From Oxytricha trifallax (taxonomy: Eukaryota > Ciliophora > Spirotrichea > Sporadotrichida > Oxytrichidae): DNA of 64,000 nt. The stretch spans positions 62,001-126,000 of the forward strand of contig ARYC01000216.1 of NCBI GenBank assembly GCA_000711775.1, read 5' to 3'. The notes below the pieces were generated by a model. It worked only from the letters and a program-made list of their open reading frames with translations, had not been told where the DNA came from and did no database searches. Below are positions 22,270 through 33,428 of the stretch, one piece after another; within the stretch, counting starts at the first letter, position 1; each line of letters opens with the position of its first letter. The translations under genes were made by a program, and so were the position numbers.

Positions 22270-22460
22270 AGTAAATTAAAATACTCCTAATGAAGTTTTG
22301 TTTCTCTAGGAGGTCCTCCAAATCAAGTTTGAACTTAATTTGGAGGTAAAGTTATTAAACATTTTTAAATTTAATATGCTCCTAATTAAGTTTTAACCTT
22401 AAAATTTAACTCCTAATAAAGTTTGAACTTAATTTGGAGGACCTCCTAAAATAATTAAAC
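22270..22460. promoter_or_regulatory. TBE2 central repeat cluster between divergent genes
   Basis: This gap between the divergent 57-kDa and 22-kDa starts holds four or five copies, in both orientations, of ACTTAATTTGGAGG / CTCCTAATNAAGTTT, some forming hairpins (GGAGGTCCTCC). TBE1 has a similar cluster at the same place with a different consensus. A divergent promoter or protein-binding array is a reasonable inference. Confidence 0.6.
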
Positions 22461-22668
22461 ATTATTAGGAGCTATTTGATGGAGATAGATTGATAAAAAT
22501 GGAAATTAATCCGTGACACTTGGAGCAAGTTTTTAAATGCTTCTCCGCATATCTTTACAAGGTTGACCTCCAGTAGCTCCTCCCTATTTAGTAGTAAGAT
22601 TTTAATAAACTTAGAATGGATATCCATAATTTTAAATTTCATTAACATTTCTAAAAAGAGGAAGCAAG

Positions 22669-23457
22669 ATGGAGTCTATGAATGATGCAATGAAGAGAAT
22701 TCAATCTCAAGATTTAATAAGAAAATTTCGAAGTAAAAAGGACCTTCACAAATATTTGGTATAGCAAGGTAAGTTCTTTAGTAAAATTAATAAATCCATT
22801 ATAGTTTGATTGTTCTTGCCAACTAAGGAGGGAACTAGAATCTCTTTCTTAAAAGCATTGCTATGTGAAGAGAAAAAAGCTATTAAGTCTAATGAAATTA
22901 GGATGATAGAGATACCTAACTACCCTGAAATATCAGTGACAAACCTATATGACGATGCTATGAGTGATCCGGACGTAGCTCTCTACCTTCCATCAAAGCT
23001 ACAGCTCTCTAATAAGTTGCCAGAGAGAAACTTCTTCTTTGGTGTTCTTGCAACTCTGAAACCTGAGTACTTAAATGAATTTATTTAAGAAGCTCATAAG
23101 AAACGCTACAGCATTTCTCCTGAAGAAAAATGAAGCAAGTCATACTAATAAGTGATACCTGCTGTAGGAACTTCAAAAGCATACTTTCATTTCAAGTAAG
23201 CTTACCCTTCAAACTTTATAGAAAAACCTGGTACTGCTATATACTTGATGTAAGAGCGCAGCAAATTAAATAGAGAGAGAAAGTCTCAACTAAAGCATGA
23301 ATTGAGTAAGAGACTCTTCAAAGATTTCTAAAAGCCAGACGAGATGAACATAGATGCAGGAGCTGGCACTAAGAGAAGAAACATAGGCCCAAGCAAGCCT
23401 TAAGAGGAAGAAAAGAAAGAGAAGCCAAATCCCTTTACGGGCAAATTTAATATGTGA
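22669..23457 (+). pseudogene. TBE2 22-kDa protein gene, two in-frame TGA codons
   Basis: ATG 22669-22671 (MESMNDAMKRIQSQDLIRK). Collinear with the TBE1 22-kDa gene: LFLPTKEGTRISFLKALLCE, IPNYPEISVTNLYDDAMSDP, LSNKLPERNFFFGVLATLKP, then a basic C-terminus (DAGAGTKRRNIGPSKP). TGA codons interrupt the frame at 22807-22809 (TBE1 has Gly there) and 23131-23133. Ends at TGA 23455-23457. No domain recognised; the protein is TBE-specific. Confidence 0.85.
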
Positions 23458-23463
23458 ATTTAT

Positions 23464-24514
23464 TCATTCGCTTAAATCTAAAACTTATTTATAAACACAT
23501 AATCTCCCTTCTCTTGCGCATAATTTAGCTTTATCATCGCTGACTCTTTTAGCAGCACTCTAAATAAAATCGACTGTATCTATCTTTATGTCGTGCAATA
23601 AGTGATAGAGTAGAAGTTTCTTGTAGTGGTCTTTCAATAATCCCCCAATATAATTCAATTCCATTGAACTGAGGACTGTAGGGAACATTAAATACAGGTG
23701 TTATGTTTAGTCTTTCATACTCCTTCCTTGATTCTTTAGTTTTATGGACTGACAAGTTATTTACAAACAAAATAATTTCTTAGTCACAGTACTTATCTCT
23801 TAGTTATTATAAGAACTATATGTATTATTCAGTCTTTATAGAACGAGGGTGAATAATATAGGTCTCAAGGCAATTATCTTCACTTATTCCACCAAGAATA
23901 GCATGAGTTTAAACCTTAACCTTTTAATCATAAACTTGAATATTGCTGTACCTCTTCTACCAAGATCTTGATATAAAGGTATTGAATGTAAATACTGCCT
24001 CATCAGCGTGAATGAACTTTATATTATGCTCTTAAGCCCTCTGCATTTAATCGAATATATAATTTAAATTATTCTTATAAAATGGAACATTAAAGTCAAT
24101 CACTCTCTTAATGCGATTGACTGTCTTGTAAGATATTCCGTTCTTTTTATATATGTTAGCTATCGATTAAGCAGATATGTGAAGCTCAGGAAATTGGCGA
24201 TGAAACATCACAGCCCTCTAGGCTAGAGAAAAATGAGCTCAGTATTTAAGAGTCTTATCATTAATGAGATAATCAATATGATGCTGCTAAAACTTTAGAG
24301 GTCTTTTAGGCTTAGAATTAAGTTGCTATCTCTTTAAATTCAATGCTAATAGACAGTGAGAACTCACAGTAGCAGGATATTTATGGAGCAGTGTTAATAT
24401 AGATGTGTAATTAAGAATGGGTTTTTGTTGATCACTATAATCATCACATCCATATCGCAACTTAAACAATAGATCTATATACTCATAGTCATAAACAGAC
24501 CCCAAACCTCGCAT
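23464..24514 (-). pseudogene. TBE2 42-kDa transposase, inactivated
   Basis: ATG 24512-24514 (MRGLGSVYDYEYIDLLFK), clear homologue of the intact TBE1 transposase. The first catalytic Asp is kept (FIHADEAVFTF) and the Glu too (FNGIELYWGI), but the second Asp is Asn (ILFVNNLSVHK versus ILFVDNLSVHK). There is an in-frame TGA at 24239-24241 where TBE1 has TGG (KYWAHFSL), and a one-base insertion in the G run after ELYWG shifts the C-terminus. Three independent lesions make it non-functional. Confidence 0.9.
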
Positions 24515-24548
24515 ATACTCACTTAAATTACTAATATTTAAACATTAA

Positions 24549-24652
24549 ACCCCTACATAAACCCAATTAAAACCCTAATAAAGTATGCACTAATAGTCTA
24601 CTTTTATCAATCAAAAACTCAATCAAACTACTGAAAGGGTTTTGGGGTTTTG
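24549..24652. repeat. TBE2 right terminal inverted repeat
   Basis: Ends GGGTTTTGGGGTTTTG, i.e. two telomeric repeat units of the ciliate type, then the ATT target duplication at 24653-24655. Pairs with the left repeat at 20504-20607. Confidence 0.9.
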
Positions 24653-24857
24653 ATTGATTTTCTACTTATTTATTTCATAAATTAATTGAAGAACATAGAA
24701 TGATAATAGAAAAAGATTATTATTTATTTTTGGCGATTAAAATGTATTTAAGCAAATAATAAATATTTTTGCGTTTGAGTATATATCTGAAGATTTAATA
24801 TTCGATGACCTCATCGTAATTTTAAGAGAGCCATGAAATATATTGAGATGGTGATTC

Positions 24858-25990
24858 TCATTCAAATTAGGATTTTATTATTGGGCACCCAAATAAATAA
24901 AATTCACTCCATTTGAACTACCTCTCTGTAATAATTTCATGTTCAAAGTATATTGGCTCATCTGATTATGGATATTATAGAATGCTCCATTTAGGTTAGT
25001 GAGTCAAAAAATCAATAAAAAGTGTGAAAAATATTCCATTCTCCATATAATAGTACTAGAACTTATGATATTACTTGTCATTGGACTATTCGTAGTCAAA
25101 TGGAACTACCCCTTAATATTGCATATTTTCGTTTTCTTCCTCAAATGCTTGTGAGATTAGCGATTATAAATCTAATTTATTGAGTAGATCGCTTACAGTA
25201 CAAGTGTAAGTGTTATTGAAAATTAGCTTTTTCGAATGAGTCATATTGTTAAACTCATATACTTCTTTTGTTGGATATTATAATCATAACCTTAAGGTTT
25301 TATAGATTTGATAAAAATTAAACATAGTAAGAATAATATAGATCTTTGAAACTTAGATATAAATAAATAAAAAATAAATAAATCACTTATAGGAGATAAA
25401 ACTTCTCAAATTTTATCTCCGAGTAGAATTTTAATTTGCTTAACTTTTACTATTGGTTGAAAAATTATCTAATTTTTGGATTGATTTAAACTAAAATGTA
25501 AATAAAAGACATTTTATATTAAATTAGAATAAAAATAAATTAACTCCCAATGTATAAGATAAATAGTACCATTAATAGCAAAAAACTGCATTTAATTTAA
25601 ATTGTTCTATTAAATACTTAAGATAATATTATTTCCAATTTTAATTTATTCTTCAAATAATTATAAATGCTTCCGTCGACTTCAACTCCATGATCAATTC
25701 TGATTCTTTGGTAGTCAGAATCAACATAGAGCATTAAAGAGTCTCCAGTTTTCACAATTTTAGGAATGACTGGTTCTGAGAAATATTAGTTCGAGACTGA
25801 ATTTGCTTCAGTTGGCTTCTCCAACTTCATGATGTTTAAGATTGTTTGGAATTTAGCTGGAATCTTCAAATCTTGAGGCCAAGGCTTGGTACTGGCTTAG
25901 AAGTCTTTAAATGTCTTCAGACTTCCTAAAGTTTTTATTAATTCATAAAATCTTATGAAGAAAATTATAGATAGAATTTGTTTAACATTT
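24858..25990 (-). CDS. secreted-protein family member 3 (duplication copy B)
   Basis: Counterpart of the gene at 17036-18130. The 5' block (about 25990-25630) encodes FYELIKTLGSLKTFKDFQA, KPWPQDLKIPAKFQTILN, EPVIPKIVKTGDSLMLYVD, RIRIDHGVEVDG. The 3' block (about 25275-24858) encodes VYEFNNMTHSKKLIFNNTYTC, then EEENENMQYQGVVPFDYEQ and QYHKFQYYYME, stop TGA 24858-24860. The two are separated by about 345 AT-rich bases with a hairpin (25392-25420). Exons align well with copy A whereas the separator does not, as expected for an IES. No initiating ATG with signal peptide was found upstream, so a 5' exon is probably missing from this annotation. Confidence 0.6.
25392..25420. repeat. perfect hairpin in the candidate IES of copy B
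   Basis: GGAGATAAAA, 9-base loop, TTTTATCTCC. Non-coding, between the two coding blocks of the secreted-protein gene. Confidence 0.75.
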
Positions 25991-26063
25991 TAATGTAAAT
26001 AAATAATTAAAGTAAGACTTATGGATATTAAAATTAGGATTTTTTTAATATGCATAGAAAATT

Positions 26064-26125
26064 AAAATAATAATAATAATAATAATAATATCTATCTATT
26101 TATCTTTCTATCTATCTTTTAATTA
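26064..26125. repeat. microsatellites (AAT)n and (ATCT)n
   Basis: Seven or so AAT/TAA units followed by imperfect TATC/TTTC tetranucleotides, upstream of the secreted-protein gene of copy B. Copy A lacks the expansion. Confidence 0.85.
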
Positions 26126-26363
26126 TAATTATGTGACCTAATTTGAAGATACAATGGAATAGCGAAAATTAATTTGTTAAATCATTTTGAGCTTATATTA
26201 TACATCCAGAAGTTTATCCTTGAAACTTTATTTAATAAGGAAAATATTATTATATTAAGGAGGGAAAGAATCTTAGAATGGAAAAGGTTTTATATTGTAC
26301 ATTGATCTGATAAATTTTTAAGAATTTTAAAAGCTTTATAAAACTATTGTGGTCTGGTTTATT

Positions 26364-27098
26364 TCAGAAGAATAATTTGACTCTGTGAGCAGAACCATCG
26401 TTTCTTACATATTCCTTTTCTACGAAAGTCTTGCACTCAGGAATTGAGAAATCATCATCAGTGAATGTTCTGTTTAGGATACCGTTTCCAAGGTTAAGAA
26501 TGTATGGTTGATCAGTGAATTGGACCCACTCGAGATTGAGGGAACTTTCACCAAATAAGAGGGTTTGAGGGGTAGTTTCTGGATTAGCTTTGCCAACTTT
26601 GAATTCATAATCTGGACCATTCTCCCATTTTAGTTGCTCTTCGCCGACGAAATTAGTCACACCACCTTTAGGTGAGAAAACTCTCTTAAGTGTTTCTCCA
26701 ACGTTAATCTCATCGGGGATTGTGTACTTATTGCACTTGGGGAAAGTTGGTACATGTTCAATCATGGTACGGGTGTTATAATCAAACACTTGCTTTATTG
26801 GCAACATGCCAAGTTTGTCCATTTGCAAGTAAACTATGACCTTCTCTCTGTTACCATTTGAGTCAACATATTGAGTGCCATTCATGTTTGCGAATGGGAT
26901 AAGCTTTTGCATGGTTGGGTCCCAAATTTAGAAACTGAAATCAACCTCAAAGTTATAGGCAACGTTAACTGGTGGCCATACATCGTCTTAGATTTGGTGC
27001 ATGTTTGAGTCAAAGTGGGGATACAATTTCATATCTGGGCTTGCTGCAATGGTTGATGAAACCATGAGGGATACAAGAAAAGCTGAAGTTTTAATCAT
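26364..27098 (-). CDS. secreted-protein family member 4, complete
   Basis: A continuous 244-codon frame, ATG 27096-27098 to TGA 26364-26366, with two TAA codons read as Gln. Signal peptide MIKTSAFLVSLMVSSTIAA. The mature part shares the layout of the neighbours: DVWPPVNVAYNFEVDFSF, QKLIPFANM, YVDSNGNREKV, KQVFDYNTRTM, then FPKCNKYTIPD and NRTFTDDDFSIPECKTF. Two conserved-looking cysteines and an N-glycosylation-type NRT suggest an extracellular or vesicle-lumen protein. No intron or IES. The 3' 80 bp is also present at 18539-18620. Confidence 0.75.
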
Positions 27099-27265
27099 TT
27101 ATTGCTAATTATAATAATTATTAAAAATAGCACGTAAAGTATTGTTAATGCATTCACTAAAATTAGAGAAGATTTCATTGATTCGACTATTTATGAATAA
27201 AATTGGGAAATTTATCTAGCTATTATATTTATTTTAAGATATTTGTTATATTTTGCTAAATAACT

Positions 27266-29411
27266 ATGGAGTCCAGGTATGTAACTTGTAGCGTTTGGCT
27301 TTATTATAATGACAATGACAAATTTGAATACCATAAAATTCTTTTGTTTATGATCCTTATTCTTTTCTCATAGAAATCCAGCTTAATCTATGCAAGGGAT
27401 TAAGAGCCAAAGTGACTTAAGTCCAATACACACTAAACAGCACACTAATACAGTCATAAATTTCACAGCTTAAAGAGTAGTGAAGGACTATCTTAACATT
27501 AAGACTTAAGCAAAGATTGTTACACTGCTTGGTGGAGGTAAGCCTTAATAAAATATTTAAGACGCTCTTAGTAATAATAATCTTATATAGAGCCTGTACT
27601 GTTAAGTGACAAGATAAAGAAAATTAACATGTTTAACTGGGTACAAGAGCGTATGTTCATTGTCACAACAGAAAACGTTTACAATATTAAAAAGAATAAA
27701 ATAAAGAGAAAAATTAATGTAAGTAACAAATATTTTGCGATATCCATAGTCATAGAATAAACAATAACTAAAATCCTTATATAGATTCAAAAGCTTTAAG
27801 GGCTCTCAAAAACAACCGTATAAGGCAATTACGAATTTACTATACATGTTAATGGTGAATACGACTATAGATTTGTATCAGAAAGGTTAGTTATGAATTA
27901 AATTAAGTAGCAATGTCAATGTCTAAACACTTTGCAATTATAGGAGAGATGAAGTTATCGAAGTTCTAAAACACAGATATGCTGAGAAGATGAGTTAAAA
28001 TCTTCCCATCTTTGGGATAGACAGAGCAAATCTGAAGGAATTTACAACTACTGAGAAAGACTTCAAGAGAGGTCAAAATAGATTTCCACCGAATCAATTC
28101 AGAATTAGACTAGAGGATTTATTAAGAGAACAAGAAGATGGTTAGCAAGATTAAGAAGGTGCACTAACAGTCTTGGAAAATTTCTAAGAAAATGTTGAAT
28201 TGAGAGGAATCTAATTCTAAGAGTCCAAAAATTTTGAGCCTGGTGAAGATGAAGAGGAAGAAGAGGGAGATGAGTATGATTAACCTACAGACGCGACCAC
28301 AAGAGGGGTAAGAATAATATATTAATATAACAAAATTTTTAGAGCATGAGAGGAGGAGGTGCCCTTATCTTTACCAAGCAAAAGGATTTGGCCAAGCTTC
28401 AAGACTTTGTCATTAAAAGAATGATTGGAAAGGGTACTTTTGGTAAAGTATTCCTTGTCGAAAACGCTCACACTAGAAACATTTATGCCATGAAGTGCAT
28501 TAGAAAAGATACAGTTATCGATAATGAACAGTTTGATAATATCAAGCTTGAAAAGGATATTCTCTTTAATATTGAGCACCCATTTATTGTGGGCATGGAT
28601 TACGTATTCTAAAATGATTATAGAATTTACTTTTTAATGAAGTTTATTAAGTAAGACTTATAGTTTTTTATATTTCTGTTTTAGAGGAGGAGAACTATTT
28701 AGACATTTAGTTAAGGTCAAGAGATTCTCAGAAGAGCAATCTAGATTCTTTATAATTCAAGTTGCAGCTGCTCTTGGACATTTGCATTCCAAAAATATTC
28801 TTTATAGAGACTTAAAGCCAGAAAATATCTTATTTGGAGAAGATGGTTATCTGTTACTTGCAGACTTTGGTCTGGCTAAAACTGTTACTAAAAATGAACT
28901 CGCTAATTCATTCTGCGGAACAGCTGAATACCTTGCCCCAGAAATGCTGATTGGTTCAGGCCATGATTACACAGTCGACTGGTGGGCTCTTGGTATCTTG
29001 CTTTATGAGATGATGGTCGGTATCCCACCCTTTTTCCACAGGAATAAGCACAGAATGTACTTCTTAATTAAAGAGAGCCCAGTTAACTTCCCAGATCCAA
29101 TAAAGCATGGTATCGATATCTCACCAAACGCCAGAGACCTAATAAAGAGGTTACTTGATAAGAACAAGAAAACTAGACTCGGAGCTAAGGGTGACGTAAA
29201 CGAAATCCTCTCACATCCTTTCTTTAACAGTATTGATATCGAGAAGGTTCTTAACAAGCAATTAGTACCTCCATATAAACCCTAGATTACTGATGAGTTA
29301 AAGTATTTCGATTAAAAACTTGTAGGTAAAGAAGACTTTGCTGAATCAGTTATAGATGATGCTAACAAAAAGCTCATTCTATAGAATCAACATATATTCA
29401 AACATCTTTGA
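27266..29411 (+). CDS. AGC-family serine/threonine kinase (AKT/SGK/S6K-like) with PH-like N-terminus
   Basis: ATG 27266-27268; TGA 29409-29411. The N-terminal region (TVINFTAQRVVKDYL ... YEFTIHVNGEYDYRFVSE, DEVIEVLKHRYAE) looks like a degenerate PH domain, and an acidic linker (EPGEDEEEEEGDEYD) follows. The kinase has all landmarks: IGKGTFGKVFLVE, YAMKCIRKD, FIKGGELFRHL, HSKNILYRDLKPENILF, LLADFGLAK, SFCGTAEYLAPEML and VDWWALGILLYEMM. It ends in an AGC C-tail (FNSIDIEKVLNKQLVPPYKP). Introns include 28651-28684 (34 bp; FIK joins GGELF), one at about 28310-28343 and a first intron right after codon 4. The 250-b g ap at 27538-27790 may be an intron or an IES. Likely a phospholipid- or nutrient-responsive kinase. 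Confidence 0.9.
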
Positions 29412-29559
29412 TCAATCAATATTGCAATCATAATTCACCATTAACTAACTTTTATATTTCTTTTTAGCAATATATTTATTTAACAAATCAAGTAAGATTA
29501 AAGCAAATTTAATAGTATTACATACTAAAAATAATTCATTATCTTTATTTTTCTAAGCT

Positions 29560-32500
29560 ATGTCCTAAAATCCTAGACATATTAAGGTTTTATGTTGTTT
29601 AAAACAATCTCTCTATCTTTCTATTTTCGCTCTACTCTCTAAAGCTTTTAATTCTTTCTTAAGATCTTTGCAAATCTGATAGTCTTTGAACTTATTACTT
29701 TGGTACTCTTTTCTTTGTGTCTAATTTTTTTCTTTAAACACTTTAGCTTTAAATTATGGAAATTGAAGTGTTTTGAGTTTAATCCATAAAATCTTAGAGA
29801 TCACAATTTTGCTGACCAATAGTTTATCTGGAATAGTCATTCCTCAATTTTAATTCCACTTTCTTAGATTATGACCCGATTGATTTTTTGTGCTTTTGCT
29901 CTGAATTATAAGTTGACTTTGATGGGGTGTTAGTAGCAATTGTAATGCTTGTTAAATTTTATTAATCACTCTACTATGTCTTTAATTGCATCAAATTTTC
30001 TTTGTTTCTATTGTTGTGAGTTGATTTATCTATCTGAGCATTCAGATATTTTTTTAGAATCTCACTTTTATTCTCTTTTTATACCTTACTCTTTTAATTT
30101 ACAATTTAATTTTCATCGTGCACAATTTAAGGTTGTTAAGTCACATAAGACTCAGAAAGTAGAACTTTTTCTGGAATAATCATAAATGAACTTTCATTTA
30201 TTATTCTTTCAAAAGTAGAATCCATTATTTCCCTTGACTATTATGGTTTTTATTGAGGCTAAATGTTCAGAGTTCTCATTTCTTTATTTAATTAGCTAAC
30301 GTCCTCAATTGAGGACTTTTTATTCAAAATTTATCTTTCGGGACTCCTATAAACTTCAATTCCACTCTTTATAGTAGGTCTGTAAGAATTTTGCATTTAT
30401 TGGTTCAATAATTATGGTTTAGGAGTTACTCTTTCTGAAGAGAGATTCGAATAAAAATCCTTTTTCTTGATTTAAATACTTTTCTAAGAAACTCATGTAT
30501 TCTTAAGAAGGCCAAAAATATAATCAAGTCTTTCTTGACTACCCTCTAAAATATTGCTGGAACAATTAAGATATGGAAAATTATATTAATTTTGTTGTTA
30601 AAGTAAAAGTCATAAGAAGCTCTTGTCAAGAAATAATTGATTCACTTATGAAAAGAGATTAAAATTATAAATTAGCAAGACTTTATAATTTATATTAATA
30701 TTTATCAAATCCCTGTAGTAACTAACTTAACTCAACATTTATTGAACCTATCCATTTAAAATTAAATTAGCTGCTATGAGAGGACAACAAAATTAAGAGT
30801 CCAGATATGTTAAAATTTGAAAATAAAATTCTAAGATAATACATATTTTATTAAAACTGCCTCTATATAAACCATAATAAATTTACTTTATTTATCAATT
30901 TTTATAGACTTATCCCCAATATTATCCCTTGAATTTTCCAAATCTTTAATTCTATTTGCCTTGATTATATCATCGATACCAGGATTACTTTATCTAAGAG
31001 GAGAAAACTTTTGATCAAAAATAGTTTGCTCTTAGGAATTAATTAGGAATTTATTTGCAGGTACTATCTGATAGTCTGAAGAGCTTATTATTTCTTCATT
31101 TACATCTTTAGATTGGCTTTATAAATGGCTTGGGTTTTAACCTGTTAAGATTTTACTCTAGGATGTGCTTCTTATTTTAATTACATTTTGAGATGCAGGA
31201 GTTTTAGAATATAACTGAGCTTATTCATATTGCACTATATCACTAGACTATTATGATTTTTCTTCATAAATTTAAGGTTAAGCATTTATCTTTGATTTAT
31301 CAATATTTAAAATGTCAATGCATTTGGGTGTCCGTAATTGTTGTTCTTCGTTTCTTGTCTTAGGTATATCTTAAGTCTCCATATATCGCTTTAATAAACC
31401 TCTTCGCTAATCTACGACTGCTTAATACTCATTGGCTTTAATATTCGATTACCCTATTAATTAACCACTACTAGGACTACAATTTTACGATTTGAATACT
31501 CTTTAAGTGTTGGCAAGTCTATTTAAACTTTTTGATTTCTTTTTCTTCTTTTAATGAACTTATGGTGAGATTAACTATTATTCAGAATATATTTGCTCTT
31601 AATTTTTCAATTAAAGCTGTTGTTGCAGTTAATCTATTTATTGTTTAAGCCTTAGATTCTAAAGCATTACCTATTCTTGATTTAACAAATTTTATGATTG
31701 TCTAACTGGTGATTAAACCATCGAATTATAAATATTTTGATAAAACTTCTAGCTCAGCTTAACACCATAATTTTGGTCTCCATTTGTGAGGTGTTAATCC
31801 TTATTTTAATCAACAAAAGAGAAGCAGTTTTAATTTAAACCTGTTATTAACTCAGAGTTTCTATATTAATTTGAATTAAATCTCTCACTGCTGATATTTT
31901 AAGACTTCTTTTTCTTAAGCTTTTTAGGCTTGGCTTTATTTTAACTTTGACGTTCTATGTTACTATCAATAAGTAAGACTATTTCTTTTTTTTCTTTGTC
32001 ACCAAATATTTTAACTCCTGATTACTATTATACGTGAAACATATTTTATTAAGTTTTATTATGAGACAAGTTTAAATTTTTAAGTTTAAGCTCTTAAGTC
32101 AGTAAGTTTTATATATTCTAAGATTCTCTTACAAAAATAGATTAACCTTAATCTTTTTAAGTATAAGGCTGTTTCTACAATTTCTAGTTTTTAGTATTCT
32201 TAGAATGATTTTGATGTTTTTCCTTCAATATTTCGTATATCTTTTATTGCATGTTTTAAGAGCAACTTTGTTCGTTGGTTTTCAAATTTTATTCTCTCTA
32301 TACATTTGAATTTTATAATTGCTCATTAGTGCAAAGCTACTCATTATCATTAAATTTATTAATAGCATTTTAACAAAAAATTGAAATATTATTATTTATT
32401 ATCAACCAAGGTTTTTGGATTAATGAATTTATTGAGCTAATTCTACTACATAGACAACTATTTTCTTTCATGATTTTAATGATATCTCTTCTCATTTGAT

Positions 32501-32676
32501 TAATTATTCAATAGATATTGTGTATTTGACATTTTTTCAATCATTTTACTGCTTTGTCTACTATGATAGTTGCTCCCTTGTTTCGTCTTTGACTTTGAGC
32601 TATGTGTGCGATTATCAGGGGAATTTATAGTCGTAGAAAGAAAGGAGTTCTTATAGTTTGAATTTAAAGTTGACAT
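29560..32676 (-). CDS. large Asn/Gln/Lys-rich hypothetical protein
   Basis: Not recognised. ATG 32674-32676 (MSTLNSNYKNSFLSTTINSP). Minus-strand codons are open for long stretches with TAA/TAG as Gln, for example 32676-32370 and through about 31.9, 31.4 and 30.3-29.6 kb. The product is Ser/Asn/Gln-rich with coiled-coil-like Lys/Glu segments near the C-terminus. Several frame changes (near 32.35, 32.1, 30.7 and 30.2 kb) mark introns or IESs I could not fix. The T-rich plus strand is simply the antisense of A-rich codons. The 3' end is uncertain. Confidence 0.45.
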
Positions 32677-32856
32677 GTAACTTGATTGAGTTTAGGGTGA
32701 TAAGGGATGTAGCGGCTACATTTTAAAAATAATAAATTTTATTTCCTATAATATTCACTTTTATAAGGCTTATAAAAAATCCAAGGTAGAATGTTAAATT
32801 GTGGTAAACTACATGATTCTTTTAAAAAGAATATCGAATTAATTTATAATTTTAAA

Positions 32857-33207
32857 ATGAGTAAAGCTTTCAGAAGAACTTCTTGGATTCTTGGTTCCCT
32901 TACTGTTTCATCATCAATCGCTGCTCAAGCATATGTGGGCCACGCCAAGGGTTACACGGATATGGAAATGAAATCACTTAACTCTGCCTAATAAATCGCC
33001 CTCATTAATGGCTTTGGATTGTGTCTATGCGCCTCAAGAAAAACAAAGATGGTGGCACTCCCCATGACAGTGCTTGTTGCTGGTACATTTATGTTTTCTG
33101 GAGTCATTTTTTACTCGAAGATATATAAGGACTACAGATTTAATAGATTAATACCAATGGGAGGTGGAGCATCTATGGTTGGATGGGCTTTAATGGCCTT
33201 TTGCTGA
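32857..33207 (+). CDS. TMEM256 / DUF423 family small membrane protein
   Basis: 116 codons, no interruption. ATG 32857-32859 (MSKAFRRTSWILGSLTVSSS) is preferred over the in-frame upstream ATG at 32791 because the family begins with a first membrane helix there. Landmarks: the conserved YTDMEMKSLNSAQQIALING block (family: a histidine/lysine-rich loop before the second helix), GTFMFSGVIFYSKIY (family: FSGSLYxLA) and the terminal RLIPMGGGASMVGWALMAF (family: PIGGxxxxxGW). Four hydrophobic segments. The TAATAA pair at 32991-32996 must be Gln-Gln, direct evidence for the code. Function of the family is unknown. Confidence 0.85.
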
Positions 33208-33428
33208 AGAGAGTCATTAAAACTGAGGAATACTAATAAACTTATTTAAAATATGCATCAAACAGAAGTAAAATAGTTCCAGAATGAATGTATCATGTTT
33301 ATTTAAACTTTTGTTTATGGTTCAAAATAAATTAATATTTAAAGCATCTCTTTAGGATCATCCAAATTCTAAAAATAATTCATTACTGAAATAAAATTCA
33401 TAATTATAATAATTATTCGTTACTCAAA

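Larger units (their letters stand above)
20504..24652 (-). mobile_element. TBE2: complete but decayed telomere-bearing element
   Basis: 4149 bp flanked by ATT (20501-20503 and 24653-24655), the ANT target duplication known for TBEs. Terminal inverted repeats are about 104 bp. The right end begins (inward) CAAAACCCCAAAACCC; the left has lost 8 bases of this (CAAAACCC then TTTCTGTAG). Inside are the three standard genes: 57-kDa zinc-finger/kinase (-), 22-kDa (+) and 42-kDa transposase (-), the mirror image of TBE1. All three carry damage. The insertion site is intact in copy A (TTAACATTGATTTTTC), so insertion followed the segmental duplication. TBEs are removed from the genome during macronuclear development. 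Confidence 0.95.
19787..26449. repeat. tandem segmental duplication, copy B (interrupted by TBE2)
   Basis: Homologous to 16164-18620 once TBE2 (20504-24652) is taken out: 19790-20503 matches the phosphatase part and 24656-26449 matches the secreted-protein part. Unlike copy A, it continues rightwards into the complete gene at 26364-27098, which shows that B keeps the original right flank and A the original left flank, the signature of a simple head-to-tail duplication. Confidence 0.9.
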
